Shown here piece after piece: positions 27,936 through 37,838 of a stretch of 64,000 bases of DNA (its first letter is position 1; each line of letters opens with the position of its first letter). Below the pieces are notes generated by a model. It saw nothing but the letters and a program-made list of their open reading frames with translations. It made no database searches and was not told where the DNA came from. This DNA comes from Streptomyces sp. NBC_01237 (GTDB taxonomy: Bacteria > Actinomycetota > Actinomycetes > Streptomycetales > Streptomycetaceae), in contig NZ_CP108508.1 in the NCBI RefSeq assembly GCF_035917275.1, positions 5,332,001 to 5,396,000 of the forward strand. The letters run 5' to 3'. The position numbers were made by a program, and so were the translations under genes.

Positions 27936-28991
27936 GTGCAGGAACTCCACGATGCCCCCCTCGCCCCCCTGACCACCTTCCGGCTCGGCGGCCCCGCGGC
28001 CCGCCTTCTCACGGCCACGACCGACGCCGAGGTGATCGACGCCGTGCGGGAGGCCGACGGGAGCGGTACGCCGCTCCTGGTCATCGGCGGCGGATCCAAC
28101 CTGGTGATCGGCGACAAGGGCTTCGACGGCACCGCCCTGCGCATCGCGACCCAGGGCTTCGCCCTCTCCGGTACGACGTTGGAGCTGGCGGCCGGCGAGG
28201 TGTGGACCGACGCCGTCGCCCGCACGGTCGAGGCCGGGCTCGCGGGCATCGAGTGCCTGGCCGGGATCCCGGGGTCCGCGGGCGCGACGCCGATCCAGAA
28301 CGTCGGTGCCTACGGTCAGGAGGTGTCCTCCACGATCACGGAGGTCGTCGCCTACGACCGGTACGCACATGAAACGGTCACGATCCCCAACGCCGAGTGC
28401 GCGTTCTCGTACCGGCACAGCCGCTTCAAGGCAGAACCTGACCGCTTTGTCGTGCTTCGTGTCCGCTTCGAGCTGGAAGAGGCGGCAGGCCAGTCCGCGC
28501 CCCTCCGGTACCCCGAAACGGCACGGGCCATGGGCGTCGAGCAGGGCGAGCGCGTCCCCGCCGCCGCGGCCCGCGAAACGGTGCTGCGGCTGCGCGCGGG
28601 CAAGGGCATGGTGCTGGACCCGGAGGACCACGACACCTGGTCGGCCGGCTCCTTCTTCACCAACCCCATCCTCGAACAGGCGCAGTACGAGGCGTTCCTG
28701 GACCGGGCCCGGCAGCGGCTCGGCGACGGCACGACGCCCCCGGCGTTCCCCACCGGGGACGGCCGTACCAAGACCTCGGCCGCCTGGCTGATCGACAAGG
28801 CGGGCTTCACCAAGGGATACGGCACCGGCCCGGCCCGTATCTCCACCAAGCACACCCTCGCCCTCACCAACCGCGGCGGCGCGACCACCGAGGACCTGCT
28901 GGCCCTGGCCCGCGAGGTCGTCGCCGGGGTGCACGAGGCATTCGGCGTCACGCTGGTCAACGAACCCGTGACCGTCGGCGTGAGCCTGTAG
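27936..28991 (+). CDS. murB: UDP-N-acetylenolpyruvoylglucosamine reductase
   Basis: A 351-residue FAD enzyme that reduces UDP-GlcNAc-enolpyruvate to UDP-MurNAc in peptidoglycan synthesis. It has the FAD region LVIGGGSNLVIGDKGFDG, GIECLAGIPGSAGATPIQNV, YRHSRFK, and the proton-donor Ser in SAGSFFTNPIL. GTG at 27936 has no ribosome site; TACCCT seven bases before suggests a leaderless mRNA. An upstream in-frame start is excluded by the terminator. Confidence 0.95.
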   Translation: MQELHDAPLAPLTTFRLGGPAARLLTATTDAEVIDAVREADGSGTPLLVIGGGSNLVIGDKGFDGTALRIATQGFALSGTTLELAAGEVWTDAVARTVEAGLAGIECLAGIPGSAGATPIQNVGAYGQEVSSTITEVVAYDRYAHETVTIPNAECAFSYRHSRFKAEPDRFVVLRVRFELEEAAGQSAPLRYPETARAMGVEQGERVPAAAARETVLRLRAGKGMVLDPEDHDTWSAGSFFTNPILEQAQYEAFLDRARQRLGDGTTPPAFPTGDGRTKTSAAWLIDKAGFTKGYGTGPARISTKHTLALTNRGGATTEDLLALAREVVAGVHEAFGVTLVNEPVTVGVSL

Positions 28992-29044
28992 CGGGTGGGC
29001 GGACGGGCGGGGCGGCGGGTCCGGGAGCCGGAGCGGGCCGCGGC

Positions 29045-29680
29045 TCAGTAGGCGATGCCCACGCCCTGCTCCAGGGCCGCCGGATCGTCGATCAGCGCCA
29101 GCATCGCGTGCGCCACGTCGGCCCGCGCGATGACCCGTCCGCTGCGCGGGGTGCCGCCGACGACCTTCCGGTACGTCCCCGTGCGCGGCCCGTTCGTCAG
29201 CTTCGGCGGCCGTACGGACGTCCAGTCCGTCGCCGAGCGGGCCAACGCCGCCTCCATCAGCGTCAGATCGGCGTACACCTCCCGCAGGACCGCCCCGACC
29301 ACCTTGCGCGTCAGCCGGTCCAGCAGCGGGTCGTCCGCCGGCGCGGGCCCGACCGGCGCCGCGCTCACGACCAGCAGCCGCCGCACCCCCTCGGCCTCCA
29401 TCGCCGCCAGCACCTGCCCGGTCAGCCGCTCCGTGATCCCCTCGGCCTTCCGGCCGCCGGCCCCCAGCCCGGAGAGCACCGCGTCCCGGCCGGCCACCGC
29501 CCGGCGCACCGCGGCCGTGTCGTCGAACCGCACCGCTTCGTGGAACGCCGCCCCGGCCAGCCCCTCCGGGAGCTTCGCCGGGTCACGGGCCACGATCGTC
29601 ACCTCATGGCCCGCCTCGATCCCCTGGCGCACGATCTCCCGGCCGACGCCGCCCGTCGAGCCGAACACGGTGAGCCTCAT
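29045..29680 (-). CDS. NAD(P)-binding oxidoreductase, atypical SDR
   Basis: A 211-residue protein with TVFGSTGGVGREIVRQG (dinucleotide motif), VSGLGAGG-type loop, LLVVSAAPVGP and TDWTSVRPPKLTNG. It is the NmrA/SDR-a5-like type, without a clear YxxxK. ATG at 29680 is preceded by GGAGGAAGG. It is divergent from a TetR gene and shares its double operator, so it is probably repressed by it. Confidence 0.87.
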   Translation of the reverse strand: MRLTVFGSTGGVGREIVRQGIEAGHEVTIVARDPAKLPEGLAGAAFHEAVRFDDTAAVRRAVAGRDAVLSGLGAGGRKAEGITERLTGQVLAAMEAEGVRRLLVVSAAPVGPAPADDPLLDRLTRKVVGAVLREVYADLTLMEAALARSATDWTSVRPPKLTNGPRTGTYRKVVGGTPRSGRVIARADVAHAMLALIDDPAALEQGVGIAY

Positions 29681-29700
29681 GGTGAGCCTTCCTCCAGGTG

Positions 29701-29741
29701 GGTGAGTATTCACTCACCTCTAGAGTGAGTGGATACTCACC
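29701..29741. promoter_or_regulatory. double palindromic operator between divergent genes
   Basis: Two tandem palindromes, GTGAGT-N4-ACTCAC and GTGAGT-N4-ACTCAC, are arranged as a larger inverted repeat with 17-base arms and a 7-base spacer. TTCACT (29709) and GATACT (29732), 17 bases apart, form the likely tetR promoter within it. Confidence 0.75.
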
Positions 29742-29768
29742 CGCACGTCAAGGTTGGTTGGAGTACGC

Positions 29769-30365
29769 ATGGAGCAGAAACCGGCCCGTGTCCGCATAGT
29801 CGACGCCGCGTACGAACTGATGCTCGGCATCGGCCTCGCCAGGGTCACCACGAAGGAGATCGCGAGGGCGGCGGGCTGCTCGGAAGCGGCGCTGTACAAG
29901 TACTTCGCCGGCAAGGAGGAGCTGTTCGTGACGGTGCTCGACGAGCGGCTGCCCAAGCTCGGCGCCGTCCTGAGCGCCCTGGCCGCCGAGCCGGGGGAGG
30001 GCGACATCGAGCGGAACCTCACCGAGATCGCCCGCCGGGCCGCGCTGTTCTACGAGCAGAGCTTCCCGATGGCCGCCTCGCTGTACGCCGAGCCCCAGCT
30101 CAAGCGCCGCCACGAGGAGGCCATGCGGGAGCTGGGCACCGGGCCGCACAAACCCATCCAGGGACTCGACGCCTACCTCCGGGCCGAACAGCGGGCGGGC
30201 CGCGTCCGCGCGGACGCGGACACCTACGCCGCGGCCTCGCTGCTGCTGGGAGCCTGCGCCCAGCGGGCCTTCGCCTACGAGATGGCTCCCGGCGGCACGC
30301 CCCCGCAGCCGCTCGACGCGTTCGCCGCCTCGATCGCCCGCACCCTGCTCGGCGGAATCAGCTAA
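29769..30365 (+). CDS. TetR-family repressor (divergent)
   Basis: A 198-residue regulator with the helix-turn-helix LARVTTKEIARAAGCSEAAL then YKYFAGKEELF (about 25-65) and a helical ligand-binding domain. ATG at 29769 is preceded by TTGGAG; a TTG at 29754 would add five residues. It most likely controls itself and the divergent oxidoreductase through the double operator. Its end overlaps the convergent deaminase gene by eight bases. Confidence 0.9.
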   Translation: MEQKPARVRIVDAAYELMLGIGLARVTTKEIARAAGCSEAALYKYFAGKEELFVTVLDERLPKLGAVLSALAAEPGEGDIERNLTEIARRAALFYEQSFPMAASLYAEPQLKRRHEEAMRELGTGPHKPIQGLDAYLRAEQRAGRVRADADTYAAASLLLGACAQRAFAYEMAPGGTPPQPLDAFAASIARTLLGGIS

Positions 30366-31383
30366 CCGAGGGCGGTCGCAGCCACGCGTCGATCCCGCTC
30401 AGCATCTTCTCCGCCACGTCGGCCGGTGCCGCCGATCCCCGCACGGACTGCCGGGCCAGTTCGGCCAGCTCCTCGTCGGTGAAGGCGTGATGGCGGCGTA
30501 CGAGGTCGTACTGCGCGGCCAGCCGGGAACCGAAGAGCAGCGGGTCGTCCGCCCCCAGCGCCAACGGCACCCCCGCGTCGAACAGGGTGCGCAGCGGTAC
30601 GTCCGCGGGCTTCTCGTAGACCCCGAGCGCCACATTGGAGGACGGGCAGACCTCGCAGGTCACCCCGCGCTCCGCCAGCTTCCGCAGCAGCCGGGGGTCC
30701 TCCGCCGCGCGTACGCCGTGGCCGATCCGGGTCGCGCCGAGGTCGTCGAGGCAGTCGCGCACACTGGCCGGCCCGGCCAGCTCGCCGCCGTGCGGGGCCG
30801 CGAGGAGTCCGCCCTCGCGGGCGATGGCGAAGGCGCGGTCGAAGTCGCGGGCCATCCCGCGGCGCTCGTCGTTGGAGAGCCCGAAGCCGACGACGCCCCG
30901 GTCCGCGTACCGCACGGCGAGCCGCGCCAGGGTCCGGGCGTCCAGCGGGTGCTTCATCCGGTTCGCCGCGATCACCACCCGGATCCCGAGCCCGGTCTCC
31001 CGGGAGGCGCTGTCCGCGGCGTCCAGGATGATCTCGATCGCCGGGATCAGTCCGCCGAGCAGCGGGGCGTACGAGGTGGGGTCGACCTGGATCTCCAGCC
31101 ATTGGGAGCCGTCCGCGACGTCCTCCTGGGCGCTCTCGCGCACGAGCCGCTGGATGTCCTCCGGGGACCTGAGGCAGGACCGGGCGATGTCGTAGAGCCG
31201 CTGGAAGCGGAACCAGCCCCGCTCGTCGGTCGCCCGCAGCCTGGGCGGCTCGCCGCCGGTCAGTGCCTCGGGCAGGTGCACGCCGTATTTATCGGCTAGT
31301 TCGAGCAGGGTGGTGGGCCGCATCGACCCGGTGAAGTGCAGGTGCAGGTGGGCCTTGGGCAACAGACGTACATCACGCTCCAT
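30358..31383 (-). CDS. adenosine deaminase-family protein
   Basis: A 341-residue zinc hydrolase. Metal and catalytic motifs: KAHLHLHFTGSMRP (HxH), PHGGELAGP (catalytic Glu in HGGE), RIGHG, and LGADDPLLF with the zinc-binding Asp. The specificity residues are not enough to separate adenosine from adenine or related substrates. Start at 31383 (ATG) with CAGGATC upstream. It lies downstream of aspC on the same strand, behind a terminator. Confidence 0.87.
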   Translation of the reverse strand: MERDVRLLPKAHLHLHFTGSMRPTTLLELADKYGVHLPEALTGGEPPRLRATDERGWFRFQRLYDIARSCLRSPEDIQRLVRESAQEDVADGSQWLEIQVDPTSYAPLLGGLIPAIEIILDAADSASRETGLGIRVVIAANRMKHPLDARTLARLAVRYADRGVVGFGLSNDERRGMARDFDRAFAIAREGGLLAAPHGGELAGPASVRDCLDDLGATRIGHGVRAAEDPRLLRKLAERGVTCEVCPSSNVALGVYEKPADVPLRTLFDAGVPLALGADDPLLFGSRLAAQYDLVRRHHAFTDEELAELARQSVRGSAAPADVAEKMLSGIDAWLRPPSVS

Positions 31384-31452
31384 CGGTAGATCCTGCCGCA
31401 CGAGCGGGCCGGAGCGGAAGCCGCTTTCCCTCTTGGGGCGCCGATCGAACAA

Positions 31453-31486
31453 AAAGTGCCCCCCGGCCGCGGCCGGGGAGCACTTT
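31453..31486 (-). terminator. aspC terminator
   Basis: Stem AAAGTGC/GCACTTT extended by CCCCGGCC/GGCCGGGG with one mismatch and a 2-base loop. It lies 22 bases past the aminotransferase stop. Confidence 0.85.
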
Positions 31487-31507
31487 CCGGGGTGAGGGAG
31501 TGACGGG

Positions 31508-32734
31508 TCAGTCCTTGGCCTCGCCCAGCAGCTTCTGGAGCCGGGAGACGCCCTCGACGAGGTCGTCGTCGCCCAGGGCGTACGACAGCCGCAGGTAACC
31601 CGGCGTGCCGAAGGCCTCGCCCGGTACGACGGCGACCTCGGCCTCGTCCAGGATGAGCGCCGCGAGCTCCACCGAGGTGGCGGGGCGCTTGCCGCGGATC
31701 TCCTTGCCGAGCAGCTCCTTCACCGACGGGTACGCGTAGAACGCGCCCTCGGGCTCCGGGCAGAACACGCCGTCGATCTCGTTGAGCATCCGCACGATGA
31801 GGCTGCGCCGGCGGTCGAAGGCGGAACGCATCTCGGCGACCGCGTCCAGCGGGCCGGAGACGGCGGCCAGCGCGGCGACCTGCGCGACGTTGGAGACGTT
31901 GGAGGTGGCGTGCGACTGAAGGTTGGTGGCGGCCTTCACGACGTCCTTCGGGCCGATGATCCAGCCCACGCGCCAGCCGGTCATCGCATAGGTCTTGGCG
32001 ACACCGTTGACCACGATGCACTTGTCGCGCAGTTCGGGCACGATCGCCGGGAGCGAGGTGAACTTCGCGTCGCCGTAGACGAGGTGCTCGTAGATCTCGT
32101 CGGTCAGCACCCACAGGCCGTGCTCGACGGCCCAGCGGCCGATCGCCTCGGCGTCGGGCTCGCTGTAGACGGCGCCGGTCGGGTTGGACGGCGAGACGAA
32201 GAGGACGACCTTCGTGCGCTCGGTGCGCGCGGCTTCGAGCTGTTCGACGGAGACCCGGTAGCCGGTGGTCTCGTCGGCGACGACCTCGACCGGGACACCG
32301 CCCGCGAGACGGATGGACTCGGGGTAGGTGGTCCAGTACGGGGCGGGGACGATGACCTCGTCGCCCGGGTCGAGGATCGCGGCGAACGCCTCGTAGATGG
32401 CCTGCTTGCCGCCGTTGGTCACCAGGATCTGGGAGGCGTCGACCTCGTAGCCGGAGTCGCGCAGCGTCTTCTCCGCGATGGCGGCCTTGAGCTCGGGGAG
32501 CCCGCCGGCCGGGGTGTAGCGGTGGTACTTCGGGTTGCGGCAGGCCTCGACCGCGGCGTCGACGATGTAGCCGGGGGTCGGGAAGTCGGGCTCACCGGCA
32601 CCGAAGCCGATCACCGGTCGCCCGGCGGCCTTGAGGGCCTTCGCCTTGGCGTCGACGGCGAGGGTCGCGGACTCGGAAATCGCACCGATGCGGGCGGAGA
32701 CCCGACGCTCGGACGGAGAAGTTGCAGCGCTCAT
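31508..32734 (-). CDS. aspC: aspartate aminotransferase
   Basis: A 408-residue PLP enzyme that interconverts aspartate and oxaloacetate with 2-oxoglutarate and glutamate. It has [41 protein letters not shown], the PLP Lys in [16 protein letters not shown] and YLRLSYAL with the carboxylate-binding Arg. ATG at 32734 has a GGGGG run upstream. It sits, as in other Streptomyces, just before tRNA-Trp and secE but on the opposite strand. Confidence 0.94.
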   Translation of the reverse strand: MSAATSPSERRVSARIGAISESATLAVDAKAKALKAAGRPVIGFGAGEPDFPTPGYIVDAAVEACRNPKYHRYTPAGGLPELKAAIAEKTLRDSGYEVDASQILVTNGGKQAIYEAFAAILDPGDEVIVPAPYWTTYPESIRLAGGVPVEVVADETTGYRVSVEQLEAARTERTKVVLFVSPSNPTGAVYSEPDAEAIGRWAVEHGLWVLTDEIYEHLVYGDAKFTSLPAIVPELRDKCIVVNGVAKTYAMTGWRVGWIIGPKDVVKAATNLQSHATSNVSNVAQVAALAAVSGPLDAVAEMRSAFDRRRSLIVRMLNEIDGVFCPEPEGAFYAYPSVKELLGKEIRGKRPATSVELAALILDEAEVAVVPGEAFGTPGYLRLSYALGDDDLVEGVSRLQKLLGEAKD

Positions 32735-32946
32735 GCCCCCATGGTCCCAGACAGTAATTGGCGTCGGCACAGGGGTTTCAGGGACCGGACAGGACCTGGG
32801 CAGCATGCGGACAGGACCGGTCGGTTCCTGTCTGTTCGACGCGAGGGCCCCGAGCACGTACACTCACCTGTCGTTGGCCTTCACCAGCCGCACCGTTCCC
32901 GCACCCGAGCACCGGGGAGGATGCGGTAGGTTGGTGGAAACCACAA

Positions 32947-33019
32947 AGGGTCGTAGCTCAATTGGTAGAGCACTGGTCTCCAAAACCAGCGGTTGGGGGT
33001 TCAAGTCCCTCCGGCCCTG
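32947..33019 (+). tRNA. tRNA-Trp (CCA)
   Basis: 73 bases; acceptor AGGGTCG with CGGCCCT, anticodon stem CTGGT/ACCAG and anticodon CCA at 32980-32982. The 3' CCA end is not encoded. It precedes secE by about 100 bases and may be co-transcribed with it. Confidence 0.96.
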
Positions 33020-33125
33020 CTACACACTCCTTCGCCAGGATGTGTGCGCATGTACGTACTTCATTGCACAGCCGTGCGGCTCCACCGGGCGCGGCACGGC
33101 CACGACCCGGAATCAGGTGAGTAGC

Positions 33126-33413
33126 GTGACGGACGCCGTGGGCTCCATCGACATGCCTGATGCCGAGGATGAAGTCCCCGAGTCGAAGAAGAAGGCTCGG
33201 AAGGGCGGCAAGCGCGGCAAGAAGGGCCCCCTGGGGCGCCTCGCGCTGTTCTACCGCCAGATCGTCGCAGAGTTGCGCAAGGTCGTTTGGCCGACTCGTA
33301 ACCAGCTGACCACGTACACCGCAGTGGTGATTGTGTTCGTCGTTGTCATGATTGGTCTTGTTACCGTGATTGACACGGGATTCGCGCGGGTCATCAAGTA
33401 CGTTTTCGGCTGA
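33126..33413 (+). CDS. secE: protein translocase subunit SecE
   Basis: A 95-residue membrane protein that stabilises SecY in the protein-export channel. A charged N-terminus with Lys-rich [15 protein letters not shown] precedes [20 protein letters not shown], the conserved amphipathic region, and one C-terminal helix. GTG at 33126 follows GGTGAG; GTG at 33117 is a possible alternative. Upstream of nusG, 73 bases away. Confidence 0.95.
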   Translation: MTDAVGSIDMPDAEDEVPESKKKARKGGKRGKKGPLGRLALFYRQIVAELRKVVWPTRNQLTTYTAVVIVFVVVMIGLVTVIDTGFARVIKYVFG

Positions 33414-33486
33414 TCTGCGGGAGGCGTCCGACAGGGCGCCCCTTTCGCATGTTCCACCCATTTGTATCCAGGAAGAAGCAGCCATC

Positions 33487-34404
33487 GTGTCTGACCCGAA
33501 CCTGAACGACGCCGTCGAGCCCGAGGCTGGCGCCTTCGAGTCCGCCGAGGACGAGCTCGACATCGTTGAGGCGGCGGATTCTGTGGAGCCGGACCAGGCC
33601 GAAGCTGCTGATGAAGCTGCGGGCGAGCCCGCCGAGCAGGCTGCCGTGCACGCCGACTCGGAGGAGTCCGACGAGGTCGACGCTTCCTCCGACGAGGACG
33701 CCGATGACGACGACGCCGAGAGCGACGACGCCGAGGCCGCCGACGACGAGAGCGCCGACGAGGAAGAGGCCGAGCCGGCCGCCCCCGTCGACCCCGTCAC
33801 CGCCCTGCGCGACGAGCTTCGCGGTCTTCCCGGCGAGTGGTACGTCATCCACACGTACGCCGGCTATGAGAAGCGCGTGAAGGCCAACCTGGAGCAGCGC
33901 GCCGTCTCGCTCAACGTCGAGGACTTCATCTACCAGGCCGAAGTGCCCGAGGAAGAGATCGTCCAGATCAAGAACGGCGAGCGCAAGAACGTCCGCCAGA
34001 ACAAGCTCCCGGGTTACGTCCTGGTCCGCATGGACCTGACGAACGAGTCCTGGGGTGTTGTCCGCAACACGCCCGGCGTCACCGGCTTCGTGGGCAACGC
34101 CTACGACCCGTACCCGCTGACCCTGGACGAGATCGTCAAGATGCTCGCCCCCGAGGCCGAGGAGAAGGCGGCCCGCGAGGCTGCCGAGGCCGAGGGCAAG
34201 CCGGCTCCGTCCCGCAAGGTCGAGGTCCAGGTGCTGGACTTCGAGGTCGGGGACTCGGTCACCGTCACCGACGGCCCGTTCGCGACGCTCCAGGCGACGA
34301 TCAACGAGATCAACGCCGACTCGAAGAAGGTCAAGGGCCTGGTCGAGATCTTCGGTCGCGAGACCCCGGTCGAGCTCAGCTTCGACCAGATCCAGAAGAA
34401 CTAG
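33487..34404 (+). CDS. nusG: transcription termination/antitermination factor NusG
   Basis: A 305-residue factor that binds RNA polymerase and modulates pausing and termination. The first 105 residues are an acidic, disordered extension typical of streptomycetes. The NGN domain begins [20 protein letters not shown] and includes [14 protein letters not shown] and TPGVTGFVG. The KOW domain has [18 protein letters not shown] start with AGGAAG thirteen bases upstream. Confidence 0.96.
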   Translation: MSDPNLNDAVEPEAGAFESAEDELDIVEAADSVEPDQAEAADEAAGEPAEQAAVHADSEESDEVDASSDEDADDDDAESDDAEAADDESADEEEAEPAAPVDPVTALRDELRGLPGEWYVIHTYAGYEKRVKANLEQRAVSLNVEDFIYQAEVPEEEIVQIKNGERKNVRQNKLPGYVLVRMDLTNESWGVVRNTPGVTGFVGNAYDPYPLTLDEIVKMLAPEAEEKAAREAAEAEGKPAPSRKVEVQVLDFEVGDSVTVTDGPFATLQATINEINADSKKVKGLVEIFGRETPVELSFDQIQKN

Positions 34405-34435
34405 CACCTCCCGCCGGTTTCTGGACACATGCCTA

Positions 34436-34484
34436 CCGAGCAGGTCAGACGGGCTTCGCAGCCCGTCTGACCTGCTCGGTTTTT
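34436..34484 (+). terminator. nusG intrinsic terminator
   Basis: A perfect 20-bp stem with a TCGC loop followed directly by TTTTT, 31 bases after the nusG stop. This is one of the few hairpins here with a T-run. Confidence 0.95.
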
Positions 34485-34510
34485 GGTCGCGCAGCTATAC
34501 CCGTTATCGT
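34483..34510 (+). promoter_or_regulatory. possible rplK-rplA promoter
   Basis: TTGGTC and TATCGT, 16 bases apart, immediately after the nusG terminator and about 70 bases before rplK. Confidence 0.45.
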
Positions 34511-34580
34511 TGTGCGGTATGCCTCCATCCGGATGACCGGACTGGCGGCGAAAAACTCTCAACTGGACCCGGAGAGAGCA

Positions 34581-35015
34581 ATGCCTCCCAAGAAGAAGAA
34601 GGTCACGGGGCTTATCAAGCTCCAGATCAACGCCGGTGCGGCCAACCCGGCGCCGCCGGTCGGCCCCGCACTGGGTCAGCACGGCGTCAACATCATGGAG
34701 TTCTGCAAGGCCTACAACGCCGCGACCGAGTCGCAGCGTGGCATGGTCGTGCCGGTGGAGATCACGGTCTACGACGACCGCTCCTTCACCTTCATCACCA
34801 AGACTCCGCCGGCCGCCAAGCTGATCCTCAAGGCCGCAGGTGTGGACAAGGGCTCCGGCGAGCCGCACAAGACCAAGGTTGCCAAGCTCACGGCTGCCCA
34901 GGTCCGCGAGATCGCCACGACGAAGCTCCCCGACCTGAACGCCAACGACCTCGACGCCGCGTCGAAGATCATCGCTGGCACCGCCCGTTCCATGGGCATC
35001 ACGGTCGAAGGCTGA
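34581..35015 (+). CDS. rplK: 50S ribosomal protein L11
   Basis: A 144-residue protein of the GTPase-associated centre. The N-terminal domain has [20 protein letters not shown], with the conserved prolines that thiostrepton-type drugs contact, and the C-terminal RNA-binding domain has [10 protein letters not shown] and [15 protein letters not shown] after GGAGAGAG. Co-transcribed with rplA, 80 bases downstream. Confidence 0.97.
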
Positions 35016-35095
35016 TTCAGCCCCGTAGCCCTCAGTGGTAGGACCAAGCGCTGGTCCGCACCACGACTCCACACCCTGAAACCACAGGAGTAGAA

Positions 35096-35818
35096 GTGAA
35101 GCGCAGCAAGACCCTCCGCGCTGCGGACGCGAAGATCGACCGGGAGCGCAACTACGCCCCCCTCGAGGCCGTCCGTCTCGCCAAGGAGACCTCCGCCACC
35201 AAGTTCGACAGCACCGTCGAGGTCGCGTTCAGCCTGGGTGTTGACCCTCGCAAGGCCGACCAGATGGTCCGTGGCACCGTGAACCTGCCGCACGGCACCG
35301 GCAAGACCGCCCGGGTCCTGGTCTTCGCGACCGGTGACCGTGCTGCGGCCGCGGAAGCCGCGGGCGCCGACATCGTCGGCTCCGACGAGCTCATCGACGA
35401 GGTGGCGAAGGGCCGTCTGGACTTCGACGCCGTCGTCGCCACTCCGGACCTCATGGGCAAGGTCGGCCGCCTCGGCCGCGTGCTCGGTCCGCGTGGTCTG
35501 ATGCCGAACCCGAAGACGGGCACCGTCACCCCCGATGTCGTGAAGGCTGTCAACGACATCAAGGGCGGCAAGATCGAGTTCCGCGTCGACAAGCACTCGA
35601 ACCTGCACTTCATCATCGGAAAGGTCTCCTTCGACGAGACCAAGCTGGTGGAGAACTACGCAGCGGCGCTGGACGAGATCCTCCGTCTGAAGCCGTCCGC
35701 CGCCAAGGGCCGCTACATCAAGAAGGCCACGCTGGCCACCACGATGGGCCCCGGCATCCCGCTGGACTCCAACCGCACCCGCAACCTCCTCGTCGAGGAG
35801 GACCCGGCCGCCGTCTGA
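35096..35818 (+). CDS. rplA: 50S ribosomal protein L1
   Basis: A 240-residue protein of the L1 stalk. It shows [57 protein letters not shown] and [19 protein letters not shown], all diagnostic. GTG start. L1 often represses its own operon by binding the leader; that site was not identified here. Confidence 0.97.
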   Translation: MKRSKTLRAADAKIDRERNYAPLEAVRLAKETSATKFDSTVEVAFSLGVDPRKADQMVRGTVNLPHGTGKTARVLVFATGDRAAAAEAAGADIVGSDELIDEVAKGRLDFDAVVATPDLMGKVGRLGRVLGPRGLMPNPKTGTVTPDVVKAVNDIKGGKIEFRVDKHSNLHFIIGKVSFDETKLVENYAAALDEILRLKPSAAKGRYIKKATLATTMGPGIPLDSNRTRNLLVEEDPAAV

Positions 35819-35861
35819 GCCACCGAGCTCACCAGGCAGTCGCGTCACACGCGTGCTTTGT

Positions 35862-35898
35862 GACGGGCCCCGCAACCTTTCGAGGTGCGGGGCCCGTC
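35862..35898 (+). terminator. rplKA terminator
   Basis: A 12-bp stem GACGGGCCCCGC with complement, a bulged A, then ACCT/AGGT and a TTCG loop, 43 bases after rplA. Confidence 0.9.
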
Positions 35899-35992
35899 CT
35901 CGTTTCCGAAGGATGCGTCCGGTAGTACGCGTAACTGTCGGTCCCCTGTGCCAGTGTGGGACGACAGGACGAAGCGAGGGGTGGAGCGGTAG

Positions 35993-36922
35993 ATGACGAC
36001 GACCAGGACTGTACGGCGGGTGTGCGTGGCCTTCGCGTCGGTGGCGGCGCTGACTTCGGTGGCGGCCTGCAGCGGTTCCGACGACGCCGGAGGCACCGGC
36101 AAGGACGGCACGCGCGCGGGCGGCGTGGTGAAGGGCGAGCAGGTCGCCGCGCTGCGCCAGGTGCAGGAGAAGACCGGCGGGGCCAAGTCGGCCAAGGTCG
36201 AGGGCACCACCGTGATGGGCACCAACATGTCGATGACGCAGAGCGGAGTCATCGACTGGAGCAAAGGGCTCACGGGCTCCCTGAAGATCACGTACACCGG
36301 GGGCACGATGGGCGAAGCCCTGAAGAAGTCCGGTGGCGACGGATCGATGGAGGCCCGGTACCTCAAGGACGAGTACTACGCCAACATGGGCGACGCCTTC
36401 GCCGCCAACATCGGCGGCAAGCACTGGGTCCGGTACGCCTACAAGGACCTCGCCGAGATGTCCGGGGCCTCCGGCGGGGTGATGAAGGACCAGATGGAGA
36501 GCAGCACCCCCGAGCAGGGCGTGAAGGCGCTGCTGGCCTCCGGCGACGTGAAGAAGGTCGGCCAGGAGGACGTGCGGGGGGTGCCCACGACGCACTACTC
36601 CGGCACGGTCGACGTGGCGGAGCTGACCGCGAAGAACGGCGCCCTGGACGAAGCCCAGCTCGCCGCGCTCAAGAAGCAGCTCGACCAGGCCGGCATCACC
36701 ACGGAGACCGTGGACATCTGGGTCGACAAGAACGACCTGCTGGTGAAGAAGACCGAGCGTGGCCGGATGAAGACCGGCGAGCTCAATACGACGGTCTACT
36801 ACAGCGACTACGGCACCGCGGTCGCGGTGGAGAAGCCCCCGGCCGCCGACACGGTCGACTTCGCGGACATCCTGAAGCAGCAGCAGGGCGCCGCCGCAGG
36901 TGCGGGCACGGGCGCGTCCTAA
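35993..36922 (+). CDS. secreted lipoprotein, LppX/LprAFG-like
   Basis: A 309-residue lipoprotein. The signal peptide ([16 protein letters not shown]) ends with lipobox SVAAC, lipidation at about residue 26, then a Gly/Ser/Asp-rich linker. The mature part has alternating amphipathic strands with repeated [14 protein letters not shown] segments and Asp/Lys-rich loops. This resembles LppX_LprAFG lipid-binding lipoproteins; the match is by pattern only. It sits between rplA and rplJ, as in other streptomycetes. Confidence 0.82.
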   Translation: MTTTRTVRRVCVAFASVAALTSVAACSGSDDAGGTGKDGTRAGGVVKGEQVAALRQVQEKTGGAKSAKVEGTTVMGTNMSMTQSGVIDWSKGLTGSLKITYTGGTMGEALKKSGGDGSMEARYLKDEYYANMGDAFAANIGGKHWVRYAYKDLAEMSGASGGVMKDQMESSTPEQGVKALLASGDVKKVGQEDVRGVPTTHYSGTVDVAELTAKNGALDEAQLAALKKQLDQAGITTETVDIWVDKNDLLVKKTERGRMKTGELNTTVYYSDYGTAVAVEKPPAADTVDFADILKQQQGAAAGAGTGAS

Positions 36923-36953
36923 ACCTCACGCACCCACCCGATCCGGGACGGAT

Positions 36954-36983
36954 TTGCCCGACGCGGCTGCGGTCGCGTACGCT
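36954..36983 (+). promoter_or_regulatory. rplJ-rplL promoter
   Basis: TTGCCC and TACGCT separated by 18 bases, about 205 bases before the rplJ start. Confidence 0.55.
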
Positions 36984-36989
36984 CCATAA

Positions 36990-37197
36990 GAAGCCAAAGA
37001 CCGCTGGTCGTCGCTGTGCTCTCGCAAGAGGAACAGTGACCGAAGGATCCGCTGAAAACGGACGACCTGCGCAGGTGACTGTGGAACGCTCCCGGATTCT
37101 GTCCGGTCGAGCTGCGCCCTGGCACTTGTGCTGGGGCGTTTCGTCTTTTCCGGCCCCTTCTGAGCGGTCCTCATCACCCGGAAGGAGGCCGATGCTC
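36990..37197 (+). promoter_or_regulatory. ribosomal protein L10 leader
   Basis: A gene-free leader of about 208 bases before rplJ. L10 leaders elsewhere are bound by the L10-L12 complex, which then represses the operon. The leader holds paired segments such as GCCCTGGCAC and GTGCTGGGGC near 37120. The assignment rests on position and length; the consensus structure was not computed. Confidence 0.6.
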
Positions 37198-37728
37198 ATG
37201 GCAAGGCCCGACAAGGCTGCCGCGGTAGCCGAGCTGACGGACCAGTTCCGCAGCTCGAACGCCGCCGTGCTGACCGAGTACCGGGGTCTCACCGTGGCAC
37301 AGCTCAAGGAGCTGCGCCGTTCGCTCGGTGAGAACGCCCAGTACGCCGTGGTGAAGAACACGCTGACCAAGATCGCGGCCAACGAGGCCGGGATCGACAC
37401 GCTGGACGACCTGTTCTCGGGTCCGACGGCGGTTGCCTTCGTCACCGGTGACCCGGTGGAGTCGGCGAAGGGTCTTCGTGACTTCGCCAAGGACAACCCC
37501 AACCTCATCATCAAGGGCGGTGTCCTTGACGGTAAGGCGCTGTCCGCCGATGAGTTCAAGAAGCTCGCGGATCTCGACTCCCGCGAGGTTCTGCTCGCCA
37601 AGCTGGCGGGTGCCATGAAGGGCAAGCAGTCCCAGGCTGCCTCGCTCTTCCAGGCGCTTCCCTCGAAGTTCGTCCGCACCGCGGAGGCGCTTCGTGCCAA
37701 GAAGGCCGAGCAGGGCGGTGCCGAGTAA
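37198..37728 (+). CDS. rplJ: 50S ribosomal protein L10
   Basis: A 176-residue protein that anchors the L12 dimers to the ribosome. It begins [20 protein letters not shown] and has [19 protein letters not shown] and [18 protein letters not shown] at 37198 is chosen because AAGGAGG (37182-37188) has proper spacing; the ATG six bases earlier is too close. Confidence 0.97.
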   Translation: MARPDKAAAVAELTDQFRSSNAAVLTEYRGLTVAQLKELRRSLGENAQYAVVKNTLTKIAANEAGIDTLDDLFSGPTAVAFVTGDPVESAKGLRDFAKDNPNLIIKGGVLDGKALSADEFKKLADLDSREVLLAKLAGAMKGKQSQAASLFQALPSKFVRTAEALRAKKAEQGGAE

Positions 37729-37838
37729 TTCGGCTCGCGCACTGACCGACGCCCGTTAGGGCGCTGGTCGCAGCGGGCCGTTACGCCCGCCTTCATATAC
37801 ATCCGGCACCTGCCGAATTAGTGGAAGGATCGCCCCTC

